Below are positions 17,526-26,966 of a stretch of DNA of 64,000 nucleotides, piece after piece. How positions within the stretch are numbered: position 1 is the stretch's first letter; each line of letters opens with the position of its first letter. Position numbers and translations under genes: made by a program. The notes below the pieces were generated by a model, which worked only from the letters and a program-made list of their open reading frames with translations, made no database searches and had not been told where the DNA came from. The DNA comes from Sphingopyxis panaciterrae (GTDB lineage Bacteria > Pseudomonadota > Alphaproteobacteria > Sphingomonadales > Sphingomonadaceae): the NCBI RefSeq assembly GCF_011762125.1, contig NZ_JAASQN010000006.1, forward strand, positions 97,001 through 161,000, given 5' to 3'.

Positions 17526-18517
17526 GTCCCCATCGCCTTCCAAATCTCCGCCCGTTTCGAAGCGGGGACATTGGCGTCGAACCATTGCCGAACCGGGACA
17601 AGCGCCGGATGCGCCAGATCGCGTTCGAGCAACCCCCACATCCGCGGCTGGAAGCTTTTGTAATGCGGCTTGTCATCGCGCTTCCACAGGCGGACGAAAA
17701 CCCCCAGGATGCGCGTGTTGCGCTGCGCCGCGAGCGCCCAATAGGCGTTTTCGATATCCTGCCCGGTCGCCGCCTGATAGCGTGCGAGCATCGCCGTCTC
17801 GACCGCCGGGGTCACATCGCGCCGCGCATCTTCGAGCACCGAAGCAAGGTCATAGGCGGGGTGACCGACGAGCGCGTCCTGAAAGTCGAGCAGGCCATAA
17901 TGCGCGATGCCGTCCCGCCCCGCGACCAGCATGATATTTTCGGCATGGAAATCGCGCAGCACGGTGACGCGCGGCAACCCGTCCTGTTCGACGGGGGTCA
18001 AGGCTTCTTCCCACGCCGCGCGGAAGCCGTCGCGGTCGACGTCGATGTCGAGCGCCGGGCAATACCAGTCGGTGAACAGCATCACCTCGTCCAGCCATTG
18101 CGCGATCCCGTGGACCGGCAGCCCGTCCATCGGCGGGCGGGCGTGAAGATGGACGAGGAGGTCGGTCACCCCGGCATAATGTCCGGCTTCGCGGTGCAAT
18201 TGTTCGTCGACCGTTTCGCGCAGCCGCACGTCGCCGAAATCCTCGATCAGCAGCAGCCCCTGGTCGAGGTCGCGCGCGAGGATCGTCGGGGCGTTGAGTC
18301 CCAGCCCGCACAGATATTCGGCGACCGCGATGAACGGGCGCGGGTCCTCGTGCGGCGGCGGTGCGTCCATCAGCACCGCCTGCCGCGCGCCATCGACGAC
18401 GCGGAAATAGCGGCGGAAGGACGCGTCCCCCGCAAGCGGTAAAATCTGCGCGTCGCCCCAGCCATGCGCGGCGAGGAAAGCCGGGGCATGCGCGGGCGGA
18501 ATCATCAAAGCGGCCAT
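17522..18517 (-). CDS. amgK: N-acetylmuramate/N-acetylglucosamine anomeric kinase (AmgK-like)
   Basis: 331 residues of the aminoglycoside-phosphotransferase fold. Visible are GDASFRRYFRV near the N-terminus (nucleotide loop), LIEDFGDVRL, the catalytic loop VTVLRDFHAENIML and the metal-binding LLDFQDALVGHPAYDLASVL. Phosphorylates the anomeric carbon of MurNAc/GlcNAc in peptidoglycan recycling. The ATG at 18517 has GGGAAG upstream; an alternative ATG at 18505 overlaps the tsaE stop as TGATG and gives 327 residues. It is co-transcribed with tsaE and murU. The gene order tsaE-amgK-murU is the standard arrangement for this pathway, which makes the assignment much safer than sequence alone. Confidence 0.9.
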   Translation of the reverse strand: MAALMIPPAHAPAFLAAHGWGDAQILPLAGDASFRRYFRVVDGARQAVLMDAPPPHEDPRPFIAVAEYLCGLGLNAPTILARDLDQGLLLIEDFGDVRLRETVDEQLHREAGHYAGVTDLLVHLHARPPMDGLPVHGIAQWLDEVMLFTDWYCPALDIDVDRDGFRAAWEEALTPVEQDGLPRVTVLRDFHAENIMLVAGRDGIAHYGLLDFQDALVGHPAYDLASVLEDARRDVTPAVETAMLARYQAATGQDIENAYWALAAQRNTRILGVFVRLWKRDDKPHYKSFQPRMWGLLERDLAHPALVPVRQWFDANVPASKRAEIWKAMGT

Positions 18518-18954
18518 CGCGCTTCCCAAGCGGGCGGCACCGACGCTGTCAAGACTCGGGCGTCGCCGCTCCCCGAAATCGCCAGTACCAGCGGATCGGG
18601 CCAGCCGCCCGCGCCCAGCCGTTCGGGCCATTCGATCAGCAGCGCGCCGTCCTGAAGATAATCGTCGAGCCCGAGTTCGATCAGCTCGCTTTCATCCTCG
18701 ATGCGGTAAAGATCGACATGCGCGACGGGCAAATCGACCTCGGGCGGCGCGTAGGGCTGGACGATCGCAAAGGTCGGGCTCGGCGCCTCGCCCGCCAGCC
18801 CGCGTGCCTTCAGCATCGCGCGCGCCAGCGTCGTCTTACCCGCGCCAAGATCGCCTTCGAGCGCGACGACATCGCCCGGCCTGAGCGCCGTGCCGATCGC
18901 GGCGCCGATGCGGTCGGCATCGGCGAGGCTGTAGTCGTGGCGATGGATCGTCAT
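18505..18954 (-). CDS. tsaE: tRNA threonylcarbamoyladenosine biosynthesis ATPase TsaE
   Basis: A 149-residue P-loop ATPase that drives the TsaB-TsaD complex during t6A37 tRNA modification. Walker A is GDLGAGKTTLARAML (about residues 35-49); PSPTFAIVQPY and VAHVDLYRIEDESEL are family signatures, and LIEWPERLG is the conserved C-terminal motif. Length is typical. The ATG at 18954 overlaps the divL stop by four bases. Lies between the cell-cycle gene divL and amgK, linking tRNA modification, cell-cycle control and wall recycling on one transcript. Confidence 0.96.
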   Translation of the reverse strand: MTIHRHDYSLADADRIGAAIGTALRPGDVVALEGDLGAGKTTLARAMLKARGLAGEAPSPTFAIVQPYAPPEVDLPVAHVDLYRIEDESELIELGLDDYLQDGALLIEWPERLGAGGWPDPLVLAISGSGDARVLTASVPPAWEARWPL

Positions 18955-21314
18955 GTGCCCCGCGGCAGGCTGATCCGCACCATCGTGCCCTGGCCCTTCT
19001 CGCTCAGCACTTCCATCGTGCCGCCGTGTGCGGCGACGAGCTGGCGGGCGAGCGCGAGCCCGATGCCGCCGGTCGGGGTGCCCGCCTGCTGTCCCCTGGT
19101 CACCGCCGCGACCGCGTCGGGCATGCCGGGGCCGTTGTCCGATACGATGATGTCGACACTCTTCTTGTCGCCATCGGCGTGCAGCAGCACGCGCCCGCCG
19201 CTGCGCCGCGCCGGCGCGGTGAAGCGGACCGCATTGTCGAGCAGCCCGGCGACGAGGCGCGCCAGGCGCGGCGCGTCGCCTTCGATACTGCCAAGGTTCG
19301 CCGAAATATTGCCGACGAGCTCGATCTTCTCGCCGTCGGCCAGCGGCCTGACGCCGGCGAGCGCCGCGTCGAGCAATGTGCGCACATCGACCGGCGCGCG
19401 CTCGATCGCCAGCGTTCCGGCTTCGCCCTGCGCGAGGTCGAGCACATTGTCGATCTGGCGGCCGAGCACCGCGACCGAATCCATGATCGCGTCGATATAG
19501 ACCTGCTGCTGCTCCGCGAGCTTGCCGGCATAGCCCGCCTGCAACATCTCGCCGAAACCGCCGATCGTGGTCAATGGCGTGCGCAGTTCGTAACTCATCC
19601 GCGACAGGAAAGCGGTCTTGACCTTGTCGGCGGCTTCCAGCGCCTCGTTGCGTTCGCGCAGCGCGCTTTCCATGCGGCGGCTGTCACTGACGTCGAGCAT
19701 GATCAACAGTGCGTTGCCGTCGGGCAGCGGAATCGATGCGAAGTCGAAATGGCGGCCGTCGGCGAAGCGGATCTCGCCGGCGCGCTGCGTGCGTTCCAAT
19801 GTCGCGGCGCGAATGACTTCCTGTACGATGCTGATCTGGTTCGGCTTCGCCAGCCGGTCGGCAAGCCCGCCCATCAGCACGTCGACACGCGGGTGCGCCG
19901 CCAGCGTCCCCTCGTCGATGCCCCACAGGCGGCGGAAACGCTGGTTCCACAGGTGCAGCCGCCCGTCGGGCGCGAACACCGCGATCGCCTCGAACAGATT
20001 GTCGAAGGTCGCGGTGCGCACGCGCAGCAGCGTGTCGCGCGTCGAGGCGAGCTGGACCTGTTCGGTGCGGTCCTCGGCGATCAGCAGCAGCCCGCCGTCG
20101 GGGGTCGGCTGCGCGACGACGCGCAGGTGCGTCCCGTCGCGCAGCAGCCAATCCTCTTCACTCGCGTGCGGGAGCGCGAACCAGTCGACATGCGCCTGCC
20201 GCCATTCGGGAAAATCGCGCACCTCGGGGGTGCGTCCGCTTTCGCGCCATGCATCGAGCAGCCGCGCGAACGGCCGCGCCTCGCTGACGTCATCGGCTTC
20301 GAGCGCGAACAGGCGGCGGAACGGCTGGTTGGCGAAGACAAGGCCCTGGTCGGGACCGAATTGCGCGACGGCGGCCGACAGCCGGTCGAGCAACTCGCGC
20401 TGCGTGTCGACAAAGCGCCGGTGCGCGCCGCGTTCGCTTTCGAGTTCCTGGATGTCGATCGCATAGCCCGCGATGCCGATCGCGCGGCCGCCTTCGGGCG
20501 CCAGCGGGATATCGACGACGCGCATGATGCGCCGTTCGCCCTCGATCGTCACCGGGATGGTGCGGACCTGCGCCGTCCCCGAAAGCCGGGCCTGTTCGGC
20601 CGCCTCCCCGGCGCTGACCCCGGCAACGGGCTCGCACAGCTCGATGCCCGCGTCGATCACCGCCGCGGCGCTCTTCGCCTCGACTGCGCGCACATAGGCG
20701 CGGTTGACGAGCGCGAGCCCCAGGCTGGTGTCGCGGAACCACATCGGAAAAGGCGCCGCCTCGATCAACCCCGACAAGGCTTCGAACGCCCCCATCGCCT
20801 CGTCGCGTTCGCTGCGCGCCTGCGCCAGCGCCTGCTGGCCGTCGGTCGCATCGCTGAGCCAGAGCAGCACGCTTCCCGGCCCGCCGACCGCGGGGGGCGC
20901 CGCGGCGCCATGGATGACGATCGTCCGGTTGCCGCCCTGCGGCTTCAGGCTCAGCGTAAAGGGCTTGGCGCCCCGCTGCGCGCCGAGGATCGCCTGGCGC
21001 AGCGCATCATGCCCCACCGGATCGAGCCCATAGTCGATCCCGCGCAGCTCGTCGAAATTGCGCGGACCACGCTCGATGCCCAGCCAGCGGCCGAGCCGCT
21101 CGCTTGCCTCGATCCGCCAGTCGCCGCGGACGATGACGGGCAGATAGGGAGAGGCATCGACGAGGCTCGCGAGCCGGTCGGTCTGCCCGGCAACAAATGC
21201 CGCACGACGCTGCATCGCAATCCCGCGCAGCGTCGCCCATAGCCCGGCGAGCAGCCATAGCGCCGCAAACAGGCCGAGCGCGAACAGCATCGTCGGGGAA
21301 AGCGTCTCGCTCAC
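18951..21314 (-). CDS. divL: DivL-type cell-cycle pseudo-histidine-kinase (tyrosine in the H-box)
   Basis: 787 residues: one N-terminal membrane segment (about residues 9-30), several PAS-like regions through residue about 530, then a dimerisation/phosphoacceptor helix and an ATPase domain. The H-box reads FLSRMSYELRTPLTTIGGFG: the phospho-accepting histidine is replaced by tyrosine (Tyr575, codon at 19590-19592). This substitution, and the length, match Caulobacter DivL (769 residues, Tyr550), which controls CckA and hence CtrA. ATPase motifs remain intact (LLDNAVRFT N-box, VSDNGPGMPD G1, GGIGLALARQLVAAHGG G2). It begins an operon with tsaE, overlapping by four bases. The role is inferred by homology to the Caulobacter pathway. 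Confidence 0.88.
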   Translation of the reverse strand: MSETLSPTMLFALGLFAALWLLAGLWATLRGIAMQRRAAFVAGQTDRLASLVDASPYLPVIVRGDWRIEASERLGRWLGIERGPRNFDELRGIDYGLDPVGHDALRQAILGAQRGAKPFTLSLKPQGGNRTIVIHGAAAPPAVGGPGSVLLWLSDATDGQQALAQARSERDEAMGAFEALSGLIEAAPFPMWFRDTSLGLALVNRAYVRAVEAKSAAAVIDAGIELCEPVAGVSAGEAAEQARLSGTAQVRTIPVTIEGERRIMRVVDIPLAPEGGRAIGIAGYAIDIQELESERGAHRRFVDTQRELLDRLSAAVAQFGPDQGLVFANQPFRRLFALEADDVSEARPFARLLDAWRESGRTPEVRDFPEWRQAHVDWFALPHASEEDWLLRDGTHLRVVAQPTPDGGLLLIAEDRTEQVQLASTRDTLLRVRTATFDNLFEAIAVFAPDGRLHLWNQRFRRLWGIDEGTLAAHPRVDVLMGGLADRLAKPNQISIVQEVIRAATLERTQRAGEIRFADGRHFDFASIPLPDGNALLIMLDVSDSRRMESALRERNEALEAADKVKTAFLSRMSYELRTPLTTIGGFGEMLQAGYAGKLAEQQQVYIDAIMDSVAVLGRQIDNVLDLAQGEAGTLAIERAPVDVRTLLDAALAGVRPLADGEKIELVGNISANLGSIEGDAPRLARLVAGLLDNAVRFTAPARRSGGRVLLHADGDKKSVDIIVSDNGPGMPDAVAAVTRGQQAGTPTGGIGLALARQLVAAHGGTMEVLSEKGQGTMVRISLPRGT

Positions 21315-21463
21315 CTCGCCCTATGCTTTCGCTTTTCTGATGCTCGCGCCGCGATCATGACCGCCTGCCCTAAAGACGATGGAGTCATGTTTCAATCGCA
21401 TGTCACAGCGAAACGGCGCGCAACATCGTCCGATGAGCGCGCCGTCCACAGTTTTTTCTCTTT

Positions 21464-21537
21464 CGTCACCCCGGACTTGATCCGGGGTCCATGACGCCGC
21501 AAACGGAGATGGATGCCGGATCAAGTCCGGCATGACG
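21464..21537. repeat. Extragenic inverted repeat, CCGGACTTGATCCGG family, copy 1
   Basis: CGTCACCCCGGACTTGATCC at the left and GGATCAAGTCCGGCATGACG at the right are imperfect inverse complements separated by about 34 bases. It lies between ahcY and divL, past the ahcY stop. Other copies are at 24459, 29265, 48187 and 52756. Might act as a terminator; no T-tract. Confidence 0.8.
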
Positions 21538-21545
21538 AAAGCAGA

Positions 21546-22961
<1,416 letters not shown>

Positions 22962-23058
22962 GGTTCAGTCTCCTGTAGGCGGGTTCGGCCGCAGGCGAGC
23001 GGCCCCGAAAGGGTCGATATATGCCCGGCGCCCTATCCCAAAGCGCGCCGCCGATCAA

Positions 23059-23078
23059 ATATAAACTTTTCTTTATAT
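23059..23078. promoter_or_regulatory. ArsR/SahR-like operator upstream of ahcY
   Basis: ATATAAA (23059-23065), six-base spacer, TTTATAT (23072-23078): a perfect inverted repeat in an otherwise GC-rich genome, about 100 bases upstream of the ahcY GTG. The ArsR-family regulator SahR binds palindromes of this general form in front of SAH-recycling genes; that link is from memory and the regulator gene is not in the window. Confidence 0.5.
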
Positions 23079-23270
23079 CGCATTCCAACCTTGATCCGGC
23101 GACGCGCGACGCGCGCGAATCGGACGCGCAAAAACGCCCGGCCCCGCGAAAAAAATTTCCGGGATCCCAATTGTGACAATCGGCGGCGCCCTTTTGTGAC
23201 GCAGAGTCGCGAAGCCCAAGATTATGAAAATCCTGACTTATAATGCGCCTTGCGGTGAGCATAATCTCTA

Positions 23271-23292
23271 TTTGTGACATCTATGTTACAAA
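23271..23292. promoter_or_regulatory. Crp/Fnr-like palindrome upstream of the TPR gene
   Basis: TTTGTGAC (23271-23278), six bases, GTTACAAA (23285-23292): 8-bp arms with one mismatch, matching the Crp/Fnr superfamily layout. It lies about 70-90 bases before the TPR gene start, next to a TTGACT at 23305-23310 that could be a -35 box. The whole 400-base gap 22962-23361 is AT-richer than its flanks and otherwise holds only the ahcY operator candidate. Confidence 0.45.
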
Positions 23293-23361
23293 CCGCAGAA
23301 AACATTGACTTTTTCTTCGCCGAGCGAGAAAATCATCCCAAGTTTTCGGGGAGATATGAAA

Positions 23362-23760
23362 ATGAAAAAAATATTGCTGCCGTTGATCGCACTGGCCTTC
23401 GCGAGCCCGGCCGCCGCCCAGTCGATCTTCGTGGTCACCGCACCGCAACCCGATTCGGGCACCCTGCCGGTCGCCTATGCGGAGCTCAAGGCCGGCGACA
23501 ATCGCGCTGCGGTTGCAAAGCTGACCGGCGACACCACGCTCGATGCCCGCGATCCGTCGCGGCTGATCAACCTCGGCACCGCTTATGCCCGCCTCGGCCA
23601 GGCCGGCAATGCCGCGGCCGCCTATGAAGCCGCGATCGACAGCCCGATCCGCTATGATGTCGAACTGGCGAGCGGCGATTATGTCGATTCGCGCTGGGCC
23701 GCACGCACTGCGCTCGCGAACCTGAATGGGGGCCGCGCGCTCCTGGCGCTGGCGCGATAG
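23362..23760 (+). CDS. Small exported TPR-containing protein, function unknown
   Basis: 132 residues beginning MKKILLPLIALAFASPAAAQ, a cleavable signal peptide, so periplasmic or outer-surface. GGGGAG lies eight bases before the ATG at 23362; the in-frame ATG at 23356 is too close to it. Mature part contains ARDPSRLINLGTAYARLGQAGNAAAAYEAAI, one canonical tetratricopeptide unit, preceded by a helix AYAELKAGDNRAAVAKL that may be a second, looser one. A conserved segment YDVELASGDYVDSRWAARTAL follows. TPR-type proteins mediate protein-protein contacts. It has its own upstream regulatory region and an opposed neighbour, so it is probably a single-gene unit under condition-specific control. Confidence 0.85.
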   Translation: MKKILLPLIALAFASPAAAQSIFVVTAPQPDSGTLPVAYAELKAGDNRAAVAKLTGDTTLDARDPSRLINLGTAYARLGQAGNAAAAYEAAIDSPIRYDVELASGDYVDSRWAARTALANLNGGRALLALAR

Positions 23761-23788
23761 GTTCAGACGAAAGAAACAATGCGGTGAC

Positions 23789-24355
23789 CTAAGCCTCGCC
23801 GCCTTCCGTGGTCAGAAGCCGGGCGTCCACTCCGGCTTCGGCAAACGCCGCCTGCCACCTTTCAGCAGGCGGCGTTTCAAACAACAGATTGTCGCTGCCC
23901 GGGGTCAGGTGCCAGCCGTGGCGCACCATCTCTTCCTCCAGCTGCCCGGGCGACCAGCCCGCATAGCCCAGCGCGACCAGCCAGCGCGACGGACCACGTC
24001 CTTCGCCGATCGCGCGCAAGATGTCGTGTGAACTCGATATCATCCAGCGGTCGCCGACCTGCACCGCTTCCTGGCCGCCCCAGTCGCGGCTGTGCAGCAC
24101 GAAGCCGCGCGACGGTTCGACCGGGCCGCCCAGAAAGACCGGCTGGTCGAGCGGATTACCGTCGTGCGCAATCTCGAGCTGGTCGAGCACCGCGCCGACG
24201 GTCATGCCGCCGATCGGATCGGCGATGCCGATCCCCATCGCGCCGTCCTCGTCATGGCTGACCATCGCGATCACCGAATGCTCGAAACGCGGGTCGCCAA
24301 TGCCGGGCAATGCCAGCAGCAGCTGGCCGGTGAACCAGGGCGGAGCACTCTCCAT
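23789..24355 (-). CDS. YqgE/AlgH family protein (UPF0301)
   Basis: 188 residues. Contains GQLLLALPGIGDPRFEHSVIAMVSHDEDGAMGIGI, PVFLGGPVEPSRGFVLHS, and GYAGWSPGQLEEEM, which together are the YqgE/AlgH signature set. The structure is a compact cytoplasmic fold without a catalytic motif; the family is linked by name to alginate regulation in Pseudomonas, with no established biochemical role. ATG start at 24355. Convergent with the TPR gene. Downstream (24356-24681) lies a repeat-filled spacer. Confidence 0.94.
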   Translation of the reverse strand: MESAPPWFTGQLLLALPGIGDPRFEHSVIAMVSHDEDGAMGIGIADPIGGMTVGAVLDQLEIAHDGNPLDQPVFLGGPVEPSRGFVLHSRDWGGQEAVQVGDRWMISSSHDILRAIGEGRGPSRWLVALGYAGWSPGQLEEEMVRHGWHLTPGSDNLLFETPPAERWQAAFAEAGVDARLLTTEGGEA

Positions 24356-24458
24356 CCCCCTTCATGCCCTGCGGTGGCGGGGCGGTCCAGCGTCTTTGCT
24401 ACGGACCGGGGCGAATGGCGGTTTTGGGGCGGGGAGCGGACGTCGCTTTCTACAGCTT

Positions 24459-24551
24459 CGTCATCCCGGGCTTGACCCGGGATCCCGCTTTTTTTGAGGC
24501 ACGAGCAGTTTTCGACGTCAAGCGGGACCCCGGATCAAGTCCGGGGTGACG
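24459..24551. repeat. Extragenic inverted repeat, CCGGACTTGATCCGG family, copy 2
   Basis: CGTCATCCCGGGCTTGACCC at the left and GGATCAAGTCCGGGGTGACG at the right, with an inner hairpin AAGCGGGACCCC/GGGATCCCGCTTT. It occupies most of the 325-base yqgE-glnA spacer; nothing else is seen there apart from the glnA terminator. Confidence 0.8.
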
Positions 24552-24619
24552 ATGAAGGAAACGGCAACAACCGGCCGCAACCAGCCATCCCCGCCGCGCC
24601 TCCGCGACCGCAACGATCG

Positions 24620-24661
24620 TCAAATGAAAGGGGCGCCCGGTTCCCCCGAACCGGACGCCCC
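24620..24661 (-). terminator. Intrinsic terminator of glnA
   Basis: GGGGCG at 24630 through CGCCCC at 24661 forms a 14-bp stem with one mismatch around a CCCC loop. Read from the minus strand it is followed by a T-rich tract (CTTTCATTTG). It lies about 20 bases past the glnA stop. Confidence 0.8.
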
Positions 24662-24681
24662 GCTACAAAGCCCCCTAAAGG

Positions 24682-26094
24682 TCAGGCGCTGTAGTACATG
24701 TCGAACTCGACCGGGCTCGGCGTCTGTTCGAAACGATAGACCTCGTCCCACTTCAGTTCGACATAGGCTTCGATCTGATCCTTGGAGAAAACGTCGCCCT
24801 TCAGCAGGAAGTCATGGTCGGCGAGCAGGCTGTCGAGCGCTTCGCGCAGCGAAGCGCAGACCGTCGGCACTTCCTTCAGCTCTTCGGGCGGCAGGTCATA
24901 GAGGTTCTTGTCCATCGCGTCGCCGGGATGAATCTTGTTCTGGATGCCGTCGAGGCCCGCCATCAGCAGCGCCGAATAGCAAAGATAAGGGTTCGCCATC
25001 GCGTCGGGGAAGCGGAACTCGACGCGCTTCGCCTTGGCACCCGTCCCGTAAGGGATACGGCACGAGGCCGAGCGGTTACGGCTCGAATAGGCGAGCAGCA
25101 CCGGCGCTTCGAAGCCCGGGACGAGGCGCTTGTAGCTGTTCGTCGTCGGGTTGGTGAAGGCGTTCAAGGCCTTGGCGTGCTTGATGACGCCGCCGATGAA
25201 ATAGAGGCACATGTCGCTGAGGCCGGCATAGCCGTTGCCGGCGAAGAGCGGCTTGCCCTTTTCCCAGATCGAGATGTGCGTGTGCATGCCGCTGCCGTTG
25301 TCGTCCTTGATCGGCTTCGGCATGAAGGTCGCGGTCTTGCCATAGGCGTGCGCGACCTGGTGCACGACGTACTTGTAGATCTGCATGCGGTCGGCGGTCT
25401 CGGTGAGCGTGCCGAAGGTCAGGCCGAGTTCGTGCTGCGCGGCGGCGACTTCATGATGATGCTTGTCGCACGGCAGGCCGAGTTCGAGCATCGTCGAGAC
25501 CATTTCGGCGCGGATGTCGACGGCGCTGTCGACGGGCGCGACGGGGAAATAGCCGCCCTTGGCCCGCGGACGGTGCGCGAGGTTGCCGCCCTCATAGCTG
25601 CGGCCGGTGTTGGTCGGCAGCTCGATATCGTCGATCTCGAAACCCGATTTGTTATAGCCAGTTTCGAAACGCACGTCGTCGAACATGAAGAATTCGGCTT
25701 CGGGGCCGACATAGACGGTGTCGCCGATGCCGGTCGAGGCGACATAGGCCTCGGCGCGCTTCGCGGTCGTGCGGGGGTCGCGCGAATAGCCTTCGCCGGT
25801 CGACGGCTCGACGATGTCGCAGAAGATCACGAGCATCGGGGTGGCCGAGAAGGGATCGTCATAGACCGCGTCGAGGTCGGGCATCAGGATCATGTCGGAT
25901 TCGTTGATCGCCTTCCAGCCTTCGATCGACGAGCCGTCGAACATCAGGCCGTCTTCGAGCTCGTCCTCGCCGAGGACCGAGGCGACCATCGTCAGATGCT
26001 GCCACTTGCCCTTGGGGTCGGTGAAGCGCAGGTCGACCCACTCGATGTCGTTTTCCTTGATCCGCGCGATGATATCCTTGGGCTTCGTAGCCAT
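24682..26094 (-). CDS. glnA: Glutamine synthetase type I
   Basis: 470 residues; makes glutamine from glutamate, ammonia and ATP. Visible: [18 protein letters not shown] (flexible aspartate loop), EAEFFMFDD metal-binding segment, [13 protein letters not shown], the ATP-binding [25 protein letters not shown] and the adenylylation site NLYDLPPEE (Tyr399 by my count). The presence of this tyrosine indicates GlnE control. Length is typical of the dodecameric bacterial enzyme. Same strand as glnB, 70 bases downstream, forming the usual PII-GS operon under nitrogen control. A terminator follows. Confidence 0.97.
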   Translation of the reverse strand: MATKPKDIIARIKENDIEWVDLRFTDPKGKWQHLTMVASVLGEDELEDGLMFDGSSIEGWKAINESDMILMPDLDAVYDDPFSATPMLVIFCDIVEPSTGEGYSRDPRTTAKRAEAYVASTGIGDTVYVGPEAEFFMFDDVRFETGYNKSGFEIDDIELPTNTGRSYEGGNLAHRPRAKGGYFPVAPVDSAVDIRAEMVSTMLELGLPCDKHHHEVAAAQHELGLTFGTLTETADRMQIYKYVVHQVAHAYGKTATFMPKPIKDDNGSGMHTHISIWEKGKPLFAGNGYAGLSDMCLYFIGGVIKHAKALNAFTNPTTNSYKRLVPGFEAPVLLAYSSRNRSASCRIPYGTGAKAKRVEFRFPDAMANPYLCYSALLMAGLDGIQNKIHPGDAMDKNLYDLPPEELKEVPTVCASLREALDSLLADHDFLLKGDVFSKDQIEAYVELKWDEVYRFEQTPSPVEFDMYYSA

Positions 26095-26164
26095 CGTCCA
26101 TGCTTCCTTCTTGCGAAATGATCCGGCGTGCCGGGGGTTTTCGGGTTTTCGAAAATGCGAAAGA

Positions 26165-26554
<390 letters not shown>

Positions 26555-26613
26555 TCAGCTGTGCTGGCCCGGTTCGCCGTCGAGTCGGTGCGGTGTCCCG
26601 CCATCTTGCACCA

Positions 26614-26630
26614 ATCAAAAGCCGTGCCAA
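26614..26630 (-). promoter_or_regulatory. Candidate sigma-54 promoter of glnB-glnA
   Basis: Read on the minus strand the 17 bases are TTGGCACGGCTTTTGAT, matching YTGGCACGRNNNTTGCW at every specified position but one: the C of the -12 GC is A. The following bases TGGTGCAA resemble an NtrC half-site. It sits about 110 bases before the glnB GTG, in line with NtrC-dependent control of glnBA. The -12 mismatch lowers confidence. Confidence 0.5.
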
Positions 26631-26754
26631 TTGGCGAATCGCGGGGTTTTGGTAAGAATTTTGGCGTGACAGCGCACGGTTGCCCAAGGGGTGGGCAAAG
26701 AGGTTATTTGAATGCCTAAAATATGGGCACATACAGTGGCCGCGGTCCATTTTG

Positions 26755-26909
26755 TTTCACGCAAAGGCGCGAAGACGCGAAGAAGGCCGCACAAGAAGGC
26801 GGCCGTCCATTGTCGCCGCAGGCGACCTTGAAAGGCGCTTCGCGCGATTGGCAAGCAAGGTCGGCCCAATGACCCAACCCTCTTCGCGCCTTCGCGCCTT
26901 CGCGTGAAA
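26755..26909. repeat. Extragenic inverted repeat with GCGAAG arms
   Basis: A 29-base arm at 26755-26783, starting TTTCACGCAAAGGCGCGAAG, is matched with two mismatches by the reverse complement of 26881-26909. It fills the middle of the 460-base gap between glnB (starts 26503) and the alcohol dehydrogenase stop at 26967. Apart from the sigma-54 site nothing else is seen in that gap. Confidence 0.75.
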
Positions 26910-26966
26910 TTTCCTATCCCGCCCTATCCGCGCCGACGATCGGTTGCGAAGAGCACCAAAAGTACC

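Noticed and set aside
22962..23058. Possible SAM/SAH riboswitch in the ahcY leader
   Set aside because: Only a short GCCGC/GCGGC hairpin and a CCC/GGG pairing are visible; no known SAH or SAM aptamer core could be laid out by eye.
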